A DNA stretch of 64,000 bases from Citromicrobium sp. Lineage in GTDB: Bacteria > Pseudomonadota > Alphaproteobacteria > Sphingomonadales > Sphingomonadaceae. A program made the translations under genes and the position numbers. The stretch covers positions 1-64,000 of the forward strand of contig PBYQ01000027.1 in NCBI GenBank assembly GCA_002729695.1, in the 5' to 3' direction. Each line of letters starts with the position of its first letter. Within the stretch, counting starts at the first letter, position 1. The notes under the pieces were generated by a model. That model ran no database searches. It was not told the DNA's origin and saw nothing but the letters and a program-made list of their open reading frames with translations. Shown here piece after piece: positions 16,142 to 24,771 of this stretch.

Positions 16142-16969
16142 ATGAGCGTTATCAACACCAATATCAGCGCCATGAAGGCGGCGAATGCCACCTCGCAGGC
16201 GACCAAGGCCATGGGCACCGCAATGGAACGCCTTTCGACCGGCAAGCGCATCAACTCGGCCAAGGACGACGCGGCCGGCCTCGCGATTGCATCCTCGATG
16301 ACGTCGCAGGTGCGCGGCATGGCCCAGGGCATCCGCAACGCGAACGACGGCATTTCGATGGCGCAGACCGCCGAAGGCGCGCTGAACGAAGTGACCAACA
16401 TGCTGCAGCGCCAGCGCGAGCTGGTCGTGCAGGCCTCGAACAACACCTATTCGGCCGACGATCTTGCCAACCTGAAGTCCGAAATGGACGCGCTGAACAC
16501 GCAGATCGGCAACATCACGTCGAACACGCAGTTCAACGGCCAGAACCTGTTCGACGCGACTGCCGGTACCGCCGGTACCGTGACGATCCAGGCCGGTGCT
16601 AACGAAACCGACACGGTCGATATCGACCTGTCGACCGACCTCACCACCGATGCCGATCTGGTTGCCGCCGCTGCGGTCGACGTGACCGCGCTGGTGGCGG
16701 GCGACATCGCCAAGTTCGACGACGCGATCAAGGTGGTCTCCACCGTGCGTGCTGGCCTCGGTGCTTCGCAGAACCAGCTCGAATCTGCTGTTACCAACCT
16801 CAACAACAACATCACCAACCTCTCCGATGCGCGTTCGCGGATCGAAGACACCGACTATTCGACCGAAACGACCGCGCTGGCGAAGGCGCAGATCCTCAGC
16901 CAAGCTTCGGGCGCCATGCTGGCCCAGGCCAACCAGAGCCAGCAGAACGTTCTTTCGCTGCTGCGCTAA
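16142..16969 (+). CDS. fliC: Flagellin
   Basis: The 275-residue protein is the filament subunit. The N-terminal SVINTNISAMKAANATSQATKAM and C-terminal AKAQILSQASGAMLAQANQSQQNVLSLLR are the conserved D0 coiled-coil regions. The variable centre is very short (about 140-200, Thr/Asp/Ala-rich), so the filament surface domains D2/D3 are absent, as in Caulobacter flagellins of about 275 residues. The D1 segment LQRQRELVVQASN corresponds to the region recognised by TLR5 in enterobacterial flagellins, with substitutions. A GGGAG ribosome-binding site lies about 10 bases before the ATG. An upstream frame extension is untranslated leader. It is a single flagellin gene in this window. Confidence 0.97.
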   Translation: MSVINTNISAMKAANATSQATKAMGTAMERLSTGKRINSAKDDAAGLAIASSMTSQVRGMAQGIRNANDGISMAQTAEGALNEVTNMLQRQRELVVQASNNTYSADDLANLKSEMDALNTQIGNITSNTQFNGQNLFDATAGTAGTVTIQAGANETDTVDIDLSTDLTTDADLVAAAAVDVTALVAGDIAKFDDAIKVVSTVRAGLGASQNQLESAVTNLNNNITNLSDARSRIEDTDYSTETTALAKAQILSQASGAMLAQANQSQQNVLSLLR

Positions 16970-17000
16970 GTACCGGTTCAACAACACTAACGAGGGCGCT

Positions 17001-17032
17001 TGGCCCGTCGCTTTCGAGCGGCGGGCCATTTG
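17001..17032 (+). terminator. Putative terminator after fliC
   Basis: TGGCCCGTCGC and GCGGCGGGCCA form an 11-base stem with one mismatch around a six-base loop. They are followed by TTTGCTT. It begins 31 bases after the flagellin stop. Confidence 0.65.
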
Positions 17033-17033
17033 C

Positions 17034-17294
17034 TTATGGGCGATGCGTGTCTGGGGCTTGGTCCAAATAGCTGCGCATTACCGGCACCCCATCGATACCG
17101 TGGTTCCCAGCAGTGAACCGGCGCTGCGTAGCGATGCGCATGATGGCACTGCGCGCAGCTGCGTCGAAGTCGGCTCCCTGGTCGGAGTTCGCGATCGCAC
17201 AGGCCGTCGCCCTCGCTTCGTCGTCCTCCGTCGGGCGATACTCGATCGTTACCGTCGCGGCGTCGCCAGAGATGGTCGGGCCCGGCAACTCCAC
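17034..17294 (-). pseudogene. Orphan TonB C-terminal-like fragment
   Basis: The 86-residue frame begins at a GTG. The pattern C-A-I-A-N-S...F-D-A-A-A-R...R-R-F-T-A...D-G-V-P-V resembles the C-terminal domain of TonB-family proteins (C.v..SSG...D.AAC....F.PA....G.PV). No transmembrane anchor or proline-rich linker precedes it. The frame stays open upstream to a stop at 17403-17405, but without an ATG or ribosome-binding site. It is either a remnant of a TonB-like gene or a small unrecognised protein. The match is by eye only. Confidence 0.35.
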
Positions 17295-17304
17295 TGCCGT
17301 GGCT

Positions 17305-17424
17305 AGCCGACCTTCGACCAGTTCGGGCGGTAGAACCCTGTCGACTGCTCCCGCGAAGACGCGAGGCGCGGCATCGTCGGACTCGGTCGACTGCGCTCGG
17401 GGTCAGGCGGATTCCACCTGACCC
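17305..17424. repeat. Degenerate REP-like intergenic repeat
   Basis: CCTTCGACCAGTTCGGGCGGT at the left resembles the dispersed sphingomonad palindromic element beginning CCTTCGACAAGCTCAGG. At the right GGGTCAGG (17400-17407) and CCTGACCC (17417-17424) form a perfect 8-base hairpin with a 9-base loop. I recall the family from general knowledge of such genomes; copy number cannot be judged in this window. Confidence 0.3.
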
Positions 17425-17856
17425 TGCTCGTCGCTTCGCATCGACTTGCCGGGGTTCTCGCACCAGTTGGATGGGTGGCAGTTGGGCTCTGCCTCGAGCA
17501 GGCTCTCGCTCGGCGTGTGTAGCGGTACGGCCTGAAGGGCGCCGGGCACATCGCAAGGATCGCACTTGCTTTCTGCGCGATCACCGCTCGCCCCGGCTTT
17601 GGCTGCCTAGGTCCCCACCTGATCGGGAGAGGTGAGCAGGCCATGAGGAGGCTGTGATCCTTCCAAGCGTCGTCGCCCAGAAAATTGACCACACTTGTTT
17701 ACGGGTTGTTTAGATCGCGAATACGCGGCTGCGCCCGTCACCTGCAGAAATGCGTGCGACGGGCGCAATCGCGTTAATCGTGTTTTTCGCGGCGTGCCGG
17801 GAATCGTCCGAAGGGGGACGAAACCGGCTTCCCGGTTCCTTCCACCCTCGCGCGGG

Positions 17857-18678
17857 TCAGTGCGCGAGGACGATGGAGATGCGGCGGTTGCGTGGGTCGG
17901 ACGGGTCGTCCTTCACCAGCAGCTCGGTATCGGCGACGCCCTCGATCCGGCGGAAGCTCGAATCCGGGATGCCGTGAACCATCAGCGTCTGCCGCGTGGC
18001 TTCTGCGCGACCGGCCGAGAGCGACCAGTTGTTGATCCGCCCCGGGTGCTTCCACGGCAGGCTGTCGGTGTGTCCGCGGACGATGATTTTCCGCTTTTCG
18101 GGTTCGATGGCCATCGCGATCGCGGTGAGCAGCTCGGTCGCATCGCGTGTCAGCACGGTGGTGCCGAGGTTGAACATCGAGAAGTCGGCATCGTCGACCA
18201 GATCGATCCGCACGCCTTCGGTGGTGTCGACCATCTTGATCTGGCTCATCAGCTTCGAAAGGCGCGGGTCCTTCTGCAGCTTGTCCTTCGTGCGCGAGGA
18301 TATCCGCTGGATCATGCGCTCGGCTTCCTTGGGGCCGCCGATCGCGTCCTTGGGAACGGTGATTTCCTTGTTGCCGGTCTGCCCCTGGCGGTTGGGATAG
18401 TCGTCGACCGACGTCAGCGAGTCGCCGGCCAGCAGGCCATGCGCGCCTGCGCCGCTATCCTTGATCTTGACCAGCGTGGGCGTGAAATAGTCGGCCAGCC
18501 CCTTGCGCTGGTCCTCGGTCGTCGCGCCGAGCAGCCACAAAAGCAGGAAGAACGCCATCATCGCGGTCACGAAGTCCGCATAGGCGACCTTCCAGGCACC
18601 GCCATGGTGCCCGGCCTCGACCACCGTGACCTTCTTGACGATGATCGGTGGCAGGTTGTCTCCGGTCTTCGATGCCAC
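17857..18678 (-). CDS. motB: Flagellar stator protein MotB
   Basis: The 273-residue protein has the MotB signature WKVAYADFVTAMMAFFLLLWLLG with the ion-carrying aspartate at residue 35. A plug/linker follows, then an OmpA-like peptidoglycan-binding domain at about 140-265 (IIVRGHTDS...LSAGRAEATRQTL). MotB anchors the stator to the cell wall and carries protons. The start is GTG at 18676-18678, one base after the motA stop. It is the last gene of the flg-mot block. Confidence 0.96.
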   Translation of the reverse strand: MASKTGDNLPPIIVKKVTVVEAGHHGGAWKVAYADFVTAMMAFFLLLWLLGATTEDQRKGLADYFTPTLVKIKDSGAGAHGLLAGDSLTSVDDYPNRQGQTGNKEITVPKDAIGGPKEAERMIQRISSRTKDKLQKDPRLSKLMSQIKMVDTTEGVRIDLVDDADFSMFNLGTTVLTRDATELLTAIAMAIEPEKRKIIVRGHTDSLPWKHPGRINNWSLSAGRAEATRQTLMVHGIPDSSFRRIEGVADTELLVKDDPSDPRNRRISIVLAH

Positions 18679-18679
18679 G

Positions 18680-19543
18680 TCAGCGACCCCGCAGCGCGTC
18701 GAGCAGTTCGGTCAGGCCGGGGCGCACATTGTGGCCGAGGCTGGAGCGCGCGCTTTCCACCACCAGCGGCTGCGGGTGGCCGTAGAGCGAGGCGATGATG
18801 ACCTGCTTGACTGCGTGGAAAATCTGTTCGTCCTGTTCGATCACCTGCTTGAGGCGCGAGGCGAGCGGGCCGACCATGCCATAGGCAAGCAGCACGCCGA
18901 GGAAGGTGCCGACCAGCGCGGAGCCGATCATTTCGCCCAGAATCTCGGGTGGCTTGTTGATCGAACCCATGGTCTTCACCACGCCTAGCACGGCGGCGAC
19001 GATGCCCAGCGCGGGCAGCGCATCGGCGAGCGTCTGGAGCGCGTGCTGCGGTTCGTGCAGTTCGTGGAAATGCGTTTTCATCGCATTGTCCATCACCTCT
19101 TCCACCGCATGGGTTTCAAGCGTGCCGGACGAGACGACCAGCAGCGTCAGCGTGTCGCTGATCAGGCTGATCAGCGCGTGGTTCTTCATGAGGTTGGGAT
19201 AGGCGCTGAAGATCGACGAGTTTTCGGGCTCGTTCACATGGCTTTCCAGCGCGACCGGGCCGTCGGTCTTGAGCACCTTCATCAGCTGCGTGGTCAGCGC
19301 GATCGCGTCGATATGGTCCTGCTTGGTGTGCTTGGGCCCCTTGAAGATCTTCATGAACGCGCCGCCGATCGCCTTGAGGTGATCGAGCGAGTTGCCCGCG
19401 ATCGTCGCGCCCAGCGCGGCGCCGCCGATGATCATCATCTCGTAGGGCAGGGCATGCAGCACCGGGCCCATCGCCCCGCCGCTGATGACGAAGCCGCCGA
19501 AGACCAGAACCAGTAGAACAACGATGCCGATAATCGCGTACAT
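18680..19543 (-). CDS. motA: Flagellar stator protein MotA
   Basis: The 287-residue protein has four hydrophobic segments, two at the N-terminus and two around 170-225, and a large cytoplasmic loop, the MotA layout. LPALGIVAAVLGVVKTMGSINKPPEILGEMIGSALVGTFLGVLLAYG is the conserved TM3-TM4 part containing the channel prolines. The type is that of long, proton-driven MotA. A GGGGGAA ribosome-binding site precedes the ATG. It follows flgL by 28 bases. Confidence 0.96.
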   Translation of the reverse strand: MYAIIGIVVLLVLVFGGFVISGGAMGPVLHALPYEMMIIGGAALGATIAGNSLDHLKAIGGAFMKIFKGPKHTKQDHIDAIALTTQLMKVLKTDGPVALESHVNEPENSSIFSAYPNLMKNHALISLISDTLTLLVVSSGTLETHAVEEVMDNAMKTHFHELHEPQHALQTLADALPALGIVAAVLGVVKTMGSINKPPEILGEMIGSALVGTFLGVLLAYGMVGPLASRLKQVIEQDEQIFHAVKQVIIASLYGHPQPLVVESARSSLGHNVRPGLTELLDALRGR

Positions 19544-19571
19544 GAATCAAATTCCCCCTAGGCCAACGCGA

Positions 19572-20492
19572 TCAGCGCAGCATCGAAAACAGGTTGAGGT
19601 TGGCAAGGCGCACGAAGCTGGACTGGCTCGCTTCGAGCACGGTCAGCATTTCCTGCAGACGGCTCATGGTCACTGCGAGGTCGGCACCGCCCATGACCGA
19701 GCGTTCGTCCGCGATCCGCTCCATATTGTCGGTCCGGCGTTCGGTCATCACTTCGAGCCAGGCGAGCCGCGAACCGAGCACGGTCTGCGCGGTGGTCACC
19801 TTGTCGAAGCTGGTATCGAGCATGGTCAGCCCGTCGCGCGCGGCATCGGCGGCGGCCTGTCCGCCTGCGCGAAGCGCCGTCGACAGCGCCGAAAGCTCGG
19901 CAAATATGTCGGTCTGCGCGCCGGAGGAATCGGTGAACGAGAACACTTCCGGTCCGGTGTTGCCCGGAACGATGGACTGGCCTTCGCCGATTTCGACGGC
20001 ATCGAGCGTCGCGGTCCCGACATAGGTCGCAACGCCGGTCGCGGAATCGATCTGGTAGGCATTGCCGACCGCCTGTCCGCCGAACAGGGCGTGCCCGGCG
20101 GCGTTGCGGCCATTGGCGAGGCCGAGCAGGTTCTGCCGCAGCCCATCGAGTTCGGTCGCGATCGACGCGCGCTGTTCGTCGCTTGTGGTGGCGTTGGCCG
20201 CCTGCAGCGCGAGTTCGCGTGCGCGGCTGATCATCACCGCCGCCTGGCCGAAGGCCTCGTCCGCGAACTTGAGATTGTTCTCCGCTGTCTGCGAATTGCG
20301 CGTATCGACAGCGGAAACGCGTTCCTCGCGGTCGAGCATGCGCAACCTTGCGGCTGCAACCGGATCGTCGGAGGAATGCGCCAGCCGCTCCCCGCTGCCG
20401 ATCTGCTGTTGCAGGGTTTCGGCACGCGCCCGCAGCGACCCGATCTGGGTGGTCGAGCGTTCGTAGAATGCGCCGGTGCTCAGATTGATCAT
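19572..20492 (-). CDS. flgL: Flagellar hook-associated protein 3 FlgL
   Basis: The 306-residue protein is flagellin-like at both ends: N-terminal STGAFYERSTTQIGSLRARAETLQQQIGSGERLAHSSDDPVAAARL and C-terminal MSRLQEMLTVLEASQSSFVRLANLNLFSMLR. FlgL joins hook-junction protein FlgK to the filament. Length is close to that of E. coli FlgL (317). Its ATG overlaps the flgK stop (ATGA). Confidence 0.93.
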   Translation of the reverse strand: MINLSTGAFYERSTTQIGSLRARAETLQQQIGSGERLAHSSDDPVAAARLRMLDREERVSAVDTRNSQTAENNLKFADEAFGQAAVMISRARELALQAANATTSDEQRASIATELDGLRQNLLGLANGRNAAGHALFGGQAVGNAYQIDSATGVATYVGTATLDAVEIGEGQSIVPGNTGPEVFSFTDSSGAQTDIFAELSALSTALRAGGQAAADAARDGLTMLDTSFDKVTTAQTVLGSRLAWLEVMTERRTDNMERIADERSVMGGADLAVTMSRLQEMLTVLEASQSSFVRLANLNLFSMLR

Positions 20493-21826
20493 CGCCCGAT
20501 TCCAATCAGCGTGTCGAAAATGTCGCTCGCCACCTGCATCGCCCGGCCCGAAGCCTGGAACGCCTGCTGGTAGCGAATGAGGTTGGCTGCTTCGTTGTCG
20601 AGGTCGACGCCCGACTGTTCCTCGAGCGCGATCCGCGCGGAGGATGCGATCGTTTCGAGCGCGCTCTGCGTCACCTTGCGGCCCGCGACCTTTGCTGAAA
20701 CGTCGAACAGAATGGAGTTCACGTTATCCGCGGGATTTGCGGCGGAAAGCGCCTGGCGCATGTCGGTGAGGTTCTGCTGGTTCCGCTCGTTTGCGGGGGA
20801 CCCTGCGGGAGCGGTCGCGATACCCGATCCGCTCGACAGCACGACCGAGAGGGTTGCGGCGGTGTTGCCGGAAAAGATCGGCTGCCCCGCAGTACCGTCC
20901 AGCGCGACGCCGTTCACCTGCGCGGTGTTGATCGCGCTGGCGATGGAGGACGCAGCCGAATCCAGCCGGATGGCGATCGCGGCGAGATCGTCCAGCGCCA
21001 GAGCGGCGCCTGCCAGGCTGCCCGCACCGGGCGAGATCGCAGCGCCGTCGATCGCGAAGCCCATCGTCCCGTTGGCAGCGGTGGTGGAGGTCATCGTGCC
21101 CACGTTGCCACCGCTCACGAAGCTGGTTGCAGGCGAGCCGACAGAAACGGCGACCGTACCGTCCGAAGCGAACGTGGTGCTGATGCTGGCAAACGCGCTC
21201 ATCTTTTCGAGCAGGTTGTCCCGCTGGTCGAGCAGCGAGGCCTGATCGTTGCTGCCGAAGCCCGCCCGCGCAAGCCGCAGGTTCACCCGCGCCAGCTCGG
21301 CGCCGTAGGTATTCATGTCCGCGACATTGGCCACCGCGTTGAAGCGGAGGCCTTCGCCCACCGAAGACAGGCTGCCCGAGGTGATGTTGAATTTCGCAGC
21401 GAGCGTTTCGGCTTCCGACAGGACGGCGGCACGCCGTGCGCTGTCGGTAGGGTCACCCGAAAGCTGCTGGAGCGCGGCCTCGAATTCGACGATCGAATCG
21501 AAGATGCCCGACTGTTCGACGGCGGCCTCAATGTTTTCCAGCCCCGACAGCTCGACATTGGCGCGTTGCAGGTCGGCCTGCGTGCGGCGCATTTCGGCCT
21601 GGCGGAACCCGTCGGCATTGCGGCGAACCTCGGCCACTCGCGAACCCGAGGCGGCGATATCCGTCCCGCGACCCGCAATCGATCCGCTGGCGACCTCCTC
21701 GATGCGGACGCTCCGGCGCACGTAGCCATCGCTCGAGGCGTTGGCGATATTGTTCGCCGTTACCTCGAGCGCGCCGCGCGCTGCACGGGCGCCGCTCGCG
21801 CCGATCGAAAGAAGGTCCGAAGCCAT
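20489..21826 (-). CDS. flgK: Flagellar hook-associated protein 1 FlgK
   Basis: The 445-residue protein begins with the rod/hook-type motif LLSIGASGARAARGALEVTANNIANASSDGYVRR. It ends with SGVDLDNEAANLIRYQQAFQASGRAMQVASDIFDTLIG, both typical of FlgK. FlgK forms the first junction ring on the hook. It is somewhat shorter than E. coli FlgK (547), with a reduced middle. It starts immediately before the flgJ stop in the gene order and overlaps flgL by four bases. Confidence 0.93.
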   Translation of the reverse strand: MASDLLSIGASGARAARGALEVTANNIANASSDGYVRRSVRIEEVASGSIAGRGTDIAASGSRVAEVRRNADGFRQAEMRRTQADLQRANVELSGLENIEAAVEQSGIFDSIVEFEAALQQLSGDPTDSARRAAVLSEAETLAAKFNITSGSLSSVGEGLRFNAVANVADMNTYGAELARVNLRLARAGFGSNDQASLLDQRDNLLEKMSAFASISTTFASDGTVAVSVGSPATSFVSGGNVGTMTSTTAANGTMGFAIDGAAISPGAGSLAGAALALDDLAAIAIRLDSAASSIASAINTAQVNGVALDGTAGQPIFSGNTAATLSVVLSSGSGIATAPAGSPANERNQQNLTDMRQALSAANPADNVNSILFDVSAKVAGRKVTQSALETIASSARIALEEQSGVDLDNEAANLIRYQQAFQASGRAMQVASDIFDTLIGIGR

Positions 21827-22162
21827 TTAGTTCTGTCCCCCCGGGGTTTCGCCTTGCGGCAGAAACCTGGCCAGCTGACGCTCGATCGAAGCCGCGAAGC
21901 CAAGCTGGCCGGACTTCGATGCGATATCAGCGAACTGCTCATCGCGCATTTCGGTAAACGTATCGTCACTGCCTTCGAACAAATCCTCGCCACCGAAGTC
22001 GGTCGCCCGGGCCGACGACAGCATCTGCCGCAGCAGGACCGCTTCGAAAGCCTGCGCGGCTTCGTGCAGCTCGGTACGCTGATCGTTCCCCGCCGGGCGC
22101 TCTGCGCCCAGTGGGGTCGGCTGGCGAACCAGCGAGAAATCCAAGGGGCTGATCGCGTTCAT
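21827..22162 (-). CDS. flgJ: Rod-binding protein, FlgJ N-terminal domain only
   Basis: The 111-residue protein corresponds to the rod-cap half of FlgJ. Its core, ELHEAAQAFEAVLLRQMLSSAR, matches the Rod-binding family, followed by a conserved helix with MRDEQFADIASKSGQLG. The muramidase half found in enterobacterial FlgJ is missing, as is common in alphaproteobacteria. The lytic transglycosylase gene at 30089-30988 probably supplies that activity. The gene overlaps flgI by four bases. Confidence 0.88.
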   Translation of the reverse strand: MNAISPLDFSLVRQPTPLGAERPAGNDQRTELHEAAQAFEAVLLRQMLSSARATDFGGEDLFEGSDDTFTEMRDEQFADIASKSGQLGFAASIERQLARFLPQGETPGGQN

Positions 22163-23256
22163 ATCACCACCACCTCTGCCGTCAGCGAACCGGCCTGCTT
22201 CAGCGCTTCGAGGATCGCGACGAGGTCCGCCGGGCTCGCGCCCAGCATGTTGAGCGCGTCGACCACGTCGGCGAGCGATGCGCCCGCAGGCAGCGGGGTC
22301 ACGTAGCCGCCGCTCTGGCGCGCATCGATGTTGCTGTCGGGCTGCACTGCGGTACGACCGCGAGAGAAGGGCTGGGGCTGGCTGATCGTCGGATTCTCGT
22401 CGATCCGCACCACGAGGCTGCCGTGGCTGACCGCCGCCGGTGCCAGGCGCACCGCGCTGGAGATCACGATCGTGCCGGTGCGGCTGTTGACGATCACCTT
22501 CGCCGCGCGCTCGGCCGGCGTGATGTCGAGCATCTCGATCTCGGCCATCATCGTCGCGCGGGTATCGGCACCCGGCGGCAGCATCAGGGCCAGCGTCACT
22601 GCGTCCTCGATCCGCGCCATGCCGGGGAAGCGATCGTTGATCGCGTCGCGCACGCGGCTGATCGTGAGGAAGTCGGCCTGGAACATGTTCCAGCGCAGCA
22701 CTTCGCTGAAATCGAAATTGGTGGTGACCGCACGTTCGACGCTGGCACCGTCGGAGATGCGGCCCACGGTCGGCACATTGACCGTCAGCTTGGATCCGTC
22801 ATTGGCCGAAATGCCGAGGCCACCGACGGTCAGGTTGCCCTGCGCCATCGCGTAGATCTCTCCGTCCGCGCCATACAGCGGCGTCAGGATCAGCGCGCCG
22901 CCGCGCAGGCTCTTGGCCTTGCCCATGGTCGATACGGTGATGTCGATCTTCTGCCCCGGCTTGGCAAAGGCGGGCAGCTCTGCGGTGATGATGACCGCGG
23001 CGGCGTTCTTCAGCGCCGGATTGACGCCCGGCGGCAGCTGCAGACCGAAGCGACCCGATACGCCGCGCATTGCCTGCGTCGCGTAAGCGAAGTTGTCGTC
23101 GCCCGTGCCGTCGAGCCCGACCACGATGCCGTAGCCGGTCAGCTGGTTGGAGCGGACCGACTGGAACTGGCCGATGTCGCGCACCCGCTCCGCCGAGGCG
23201 GCGGACGGAAGCGCGAACGCGAAGATCGCGGCGAGCAGGAGAACGATGCGGGTCAT
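22159..23256 (-). CDS. flgI: Flagellar P-ring protein FlgI
   Basis: The 365-residue protein has a signal peptide (about 1-22). The mature start, RVRDIGQFQSVRSNQLTGYGIVVGLDGTGD, is the family hallmark. The C-terminal SLADVVDALNMLGASPADLVAILEALKQAGSL is equally diagnostic. FlgI forms the P-ring in the peptidoglycan layer with help from FlgA. It lies between flgH and flgJ. Confidence 0.97.
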   Translation of the reverse strand: MTRIVLLLAAIFAFALPSAASAERVRDIGQFQSVRSNQLTGYGIVVGLDGTGDDNFAYATQAMRGVSGRFGLQLPPGVNPALKNAAAVIITAELPAFAKPGQKIDITVSTMGKAKSLRGGALILTPLYGADGEIYAMAQGNLTVGGLGISANDGSKLTVNVPTVGRISDGASVERAVTTNFDFSEVLRWNMFQADFLTISRVRDAINDRFPGMARIEDAVTLALMLPPGADTRATMMAEIEMLDITPAERAAKVIVNSRTGTIVISSAVRLAPAAVSHGSLVVRIDENPTISQPQPFSRGRTAVQPDSNIDARQSGGYVTPLPAGASLADVVDALNMLGASPADLVAILEALKQAGSLTAEVVVI

Positions 23257-23271
23257 GCTTTCGGCTCCGGA

Positions 23272-23937
23272 TCAGAAGGGTGAAACGGCGTTGAAGAAGC
23301 GCGACAGCCAGCCGGGTTTGCTCGACTGCTGCACAGCGCCCTTGCCGCTGTAGGTGATGTGCGCGTCGGCGACGCGGATCGAGGAGATGCGGTTGTCGGG
23401 ATCGATATCCGCAAGGCGGATGATGCCCGACAGCTGCACCCATTCCTCGCCCTGGCTGAACTGCATGACCTTCTCGCCGCGGACCAGCGCGGTGCCGTTC
23501 GGGCGAACCTCCGCGATGGTCACGGTCAGGTCGCCGCGCAGCACCGAGGTTTGCGAGGCGTTGCCCGATCCGTTGAAGGATGCCCCGGCCGAGGTGGTCA
23601 GGTCTTCCGGTTCGATCGGAACGAAGGCCGGCAGATTGAGGCCGAGATTGCCGTCGCGCTGCGTCTTGCCCGAGGTGGCCTTGCTGGTGGTGGTCCGCTC
23701 GATCAGCACGATGGTGACGAGATCGCCGACCTTGCCTGCGCGCAGCCCGTTATAGAGCGGCGAGTAACCTTGCGCCGGGCTGAAGATCGCCCCGTCGTTC
23801 GATTGCGGAGCGACGTAGGCGCTCGCGCTTTGCGGAGCGGGCGGCAGCGTGGCGCTGAAGCCGGCCGGGCGCGCGCCACCGCCGCACGCGGCAAGCGTGA
23901 GGGCGAGGGGCAGGGCGATAAGGGTGCGATAGTTCAT
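23272..23937 (-). CDS. flgH: Flagellar L-ring lipoprotein FlgH
   Basis: The 221-residue protein has a lipoprotein signal with lipobox LAAC at about 19-22. The core contains YNGLRAGKVGDLVTIVLIERTTTSKAT and GEEWVQLSGIIRLADIDPDNRISSIRVADAHITYSGKGAV, both typical of FlgH. It forms the outer-membrane L-ring. The ATG at 23935-23937 was chosen because it gives the correct signal peptide. An upstream ATG five codons earlier would add MRLNS. Confidence 0.96.
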   Translation of the reverse strand: MNYRTLIALPLALTLAACGGGARPAGFSATLPPAPQSASAYVAPQSNDGAIFSPAQGYSPLYNGLRAGKVGDLVTIVLIERTTTSKATSGKTQRDGNLGLNLPAFVPIEPEDLTTSAGASFNGSGNASQTSVLRGDLTVTIAEVRPNGTALVRGEKVMQFSQGEEWVQLSGIIRLADIDPDNRISSIRVADAHITYSGKGAVQQSSKPGWLSRFFNAVSPF

Positions 23938-23948
23938 GGAGTTCAATC

Positions 23949-24737
23949 TCACAGCGTCTGGTTGGCGTTGCGGAGCATTTCGTCGACGGCGGAGACCATC
24001 TTCGAACTGATTTCGTAAGCGCGCTGCGCCTCGATCATCGCGACGAGTTCTTCGACGATGTTGACGTTCGATCCTTCCAGCATTCCCTGGCGGATCTGGC
24101 CGCGCCCGCCTTCGCCCGCGACGCCCAGTTCGGCGGCACCGCTGGCGGCGGTTTCGGCAAGGAAGTTGTCGCCCAGCGCCTGCAGGCCCGCCGGGTTGGT
24201 AAAGCGTGCGATCTGGATCTGCCCCAGCTCGGTCGGCTCCGATTCTCCGTTGATCGAGGCGGATACGGTCCCGTCGGGCGAGATCGCGATCGCGGTCGCG
24301 CCTTCGGGCACGGTGATTTCCGGCTGCACCGCAAAGCCCTGCTGGGTGACCAGCATTCCTTCGGCGGAGCGGGTGAAGTTGCCCGCGCGGGTGTAACCGA
24401 TCTTGCCGCCAGGCATCGCGATCTGGAAAAAGCCGTCGCCGTCGAGCGCGAGGTCGAAGGCATTGCCCGTGGTGTCGAGCGTGCCCTGCGTCATGATCTG
24501 GCTGGTCGACTGGACCGCGACGCCGGTGCCGAGGTTGAGGCCTTCGGCATAGGCGGTTTCGCCCGAAGACTGCTGCCCCGCCACGCGGGTGTCCTGGTAA
24601 GCGAGCGTCGCGAAGTTGGCGCGGTCGCGCTTGAAGCCGGTGGTGCCGACGTTCGCCAGGTTGTTGGCGATCACGCGCATACGGGCATCCTGGGCTTCGA
24701 GCCCGGTGCGGGCGACCTGGAGAGCTGAGGTGGGCAT
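23949..24737 (-). CDS. flgG: Distal rod protein FlgG
   Basis: The 262-residue protein fits FlgG in length (260 in E. coli). The N-terminus LQVARTGLEAQDARMRVIANNLANVGTTGFKRDR has the rod-family motif. The C-terminus GMLEGSNVNIVEELVAMIEAQRAYEISSKMVSAVDEML is the FlgG tail. FlgG makes the drive shaft passing through the P and L rings. It lies between flgF and flgH. Confidence 0.97.
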   Translation of the reverse strand: MPTSALQVARTGLEAQDARMRVIANNLANVGTTGFKRDRANFATLAYQDTRVAGQQSSGETAYAEGLNLGTGVAVQSTSQIMTQGTLDTTGNAFDLALDGDGFFQIAMPGGKIGYTRAGNFTRSAEGMLVTQQGFAVQPEITVPEGATAIAISPDGTVSASINGESEPTELGQIQIARFTNPAGLQALGDNFLAETAASGAAELGVAGEGGRGQIRQGMLEGSNVNIVEELVAMIEAQRAYEISSKMVSAVDEMLRNANQTL

Positions 24738-24771
24738 TGCTTGCTAAGTCCTTCGCTTTGAATTCTGGCGC

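Larger units (their letters stand above)
16970..17856. other. Gene-poor 0.9 kb gap between fliC and motB
   Basis: The gap contains the fliC terminator, the TonB-like fragment and the REP-like repeat. There is also a 9-base inverted repeat GCGCCCGTC/GACGGGCGC (17731-17739 and 17758-17766), and a hairpin AACCGG-CTTC-CCGGTT (17821-17834) just beyond the motB stop. No frame with convincing coding character fills it. It separates the fli and flg blocks and looks like eroded sequence. Confidence 0.6.
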
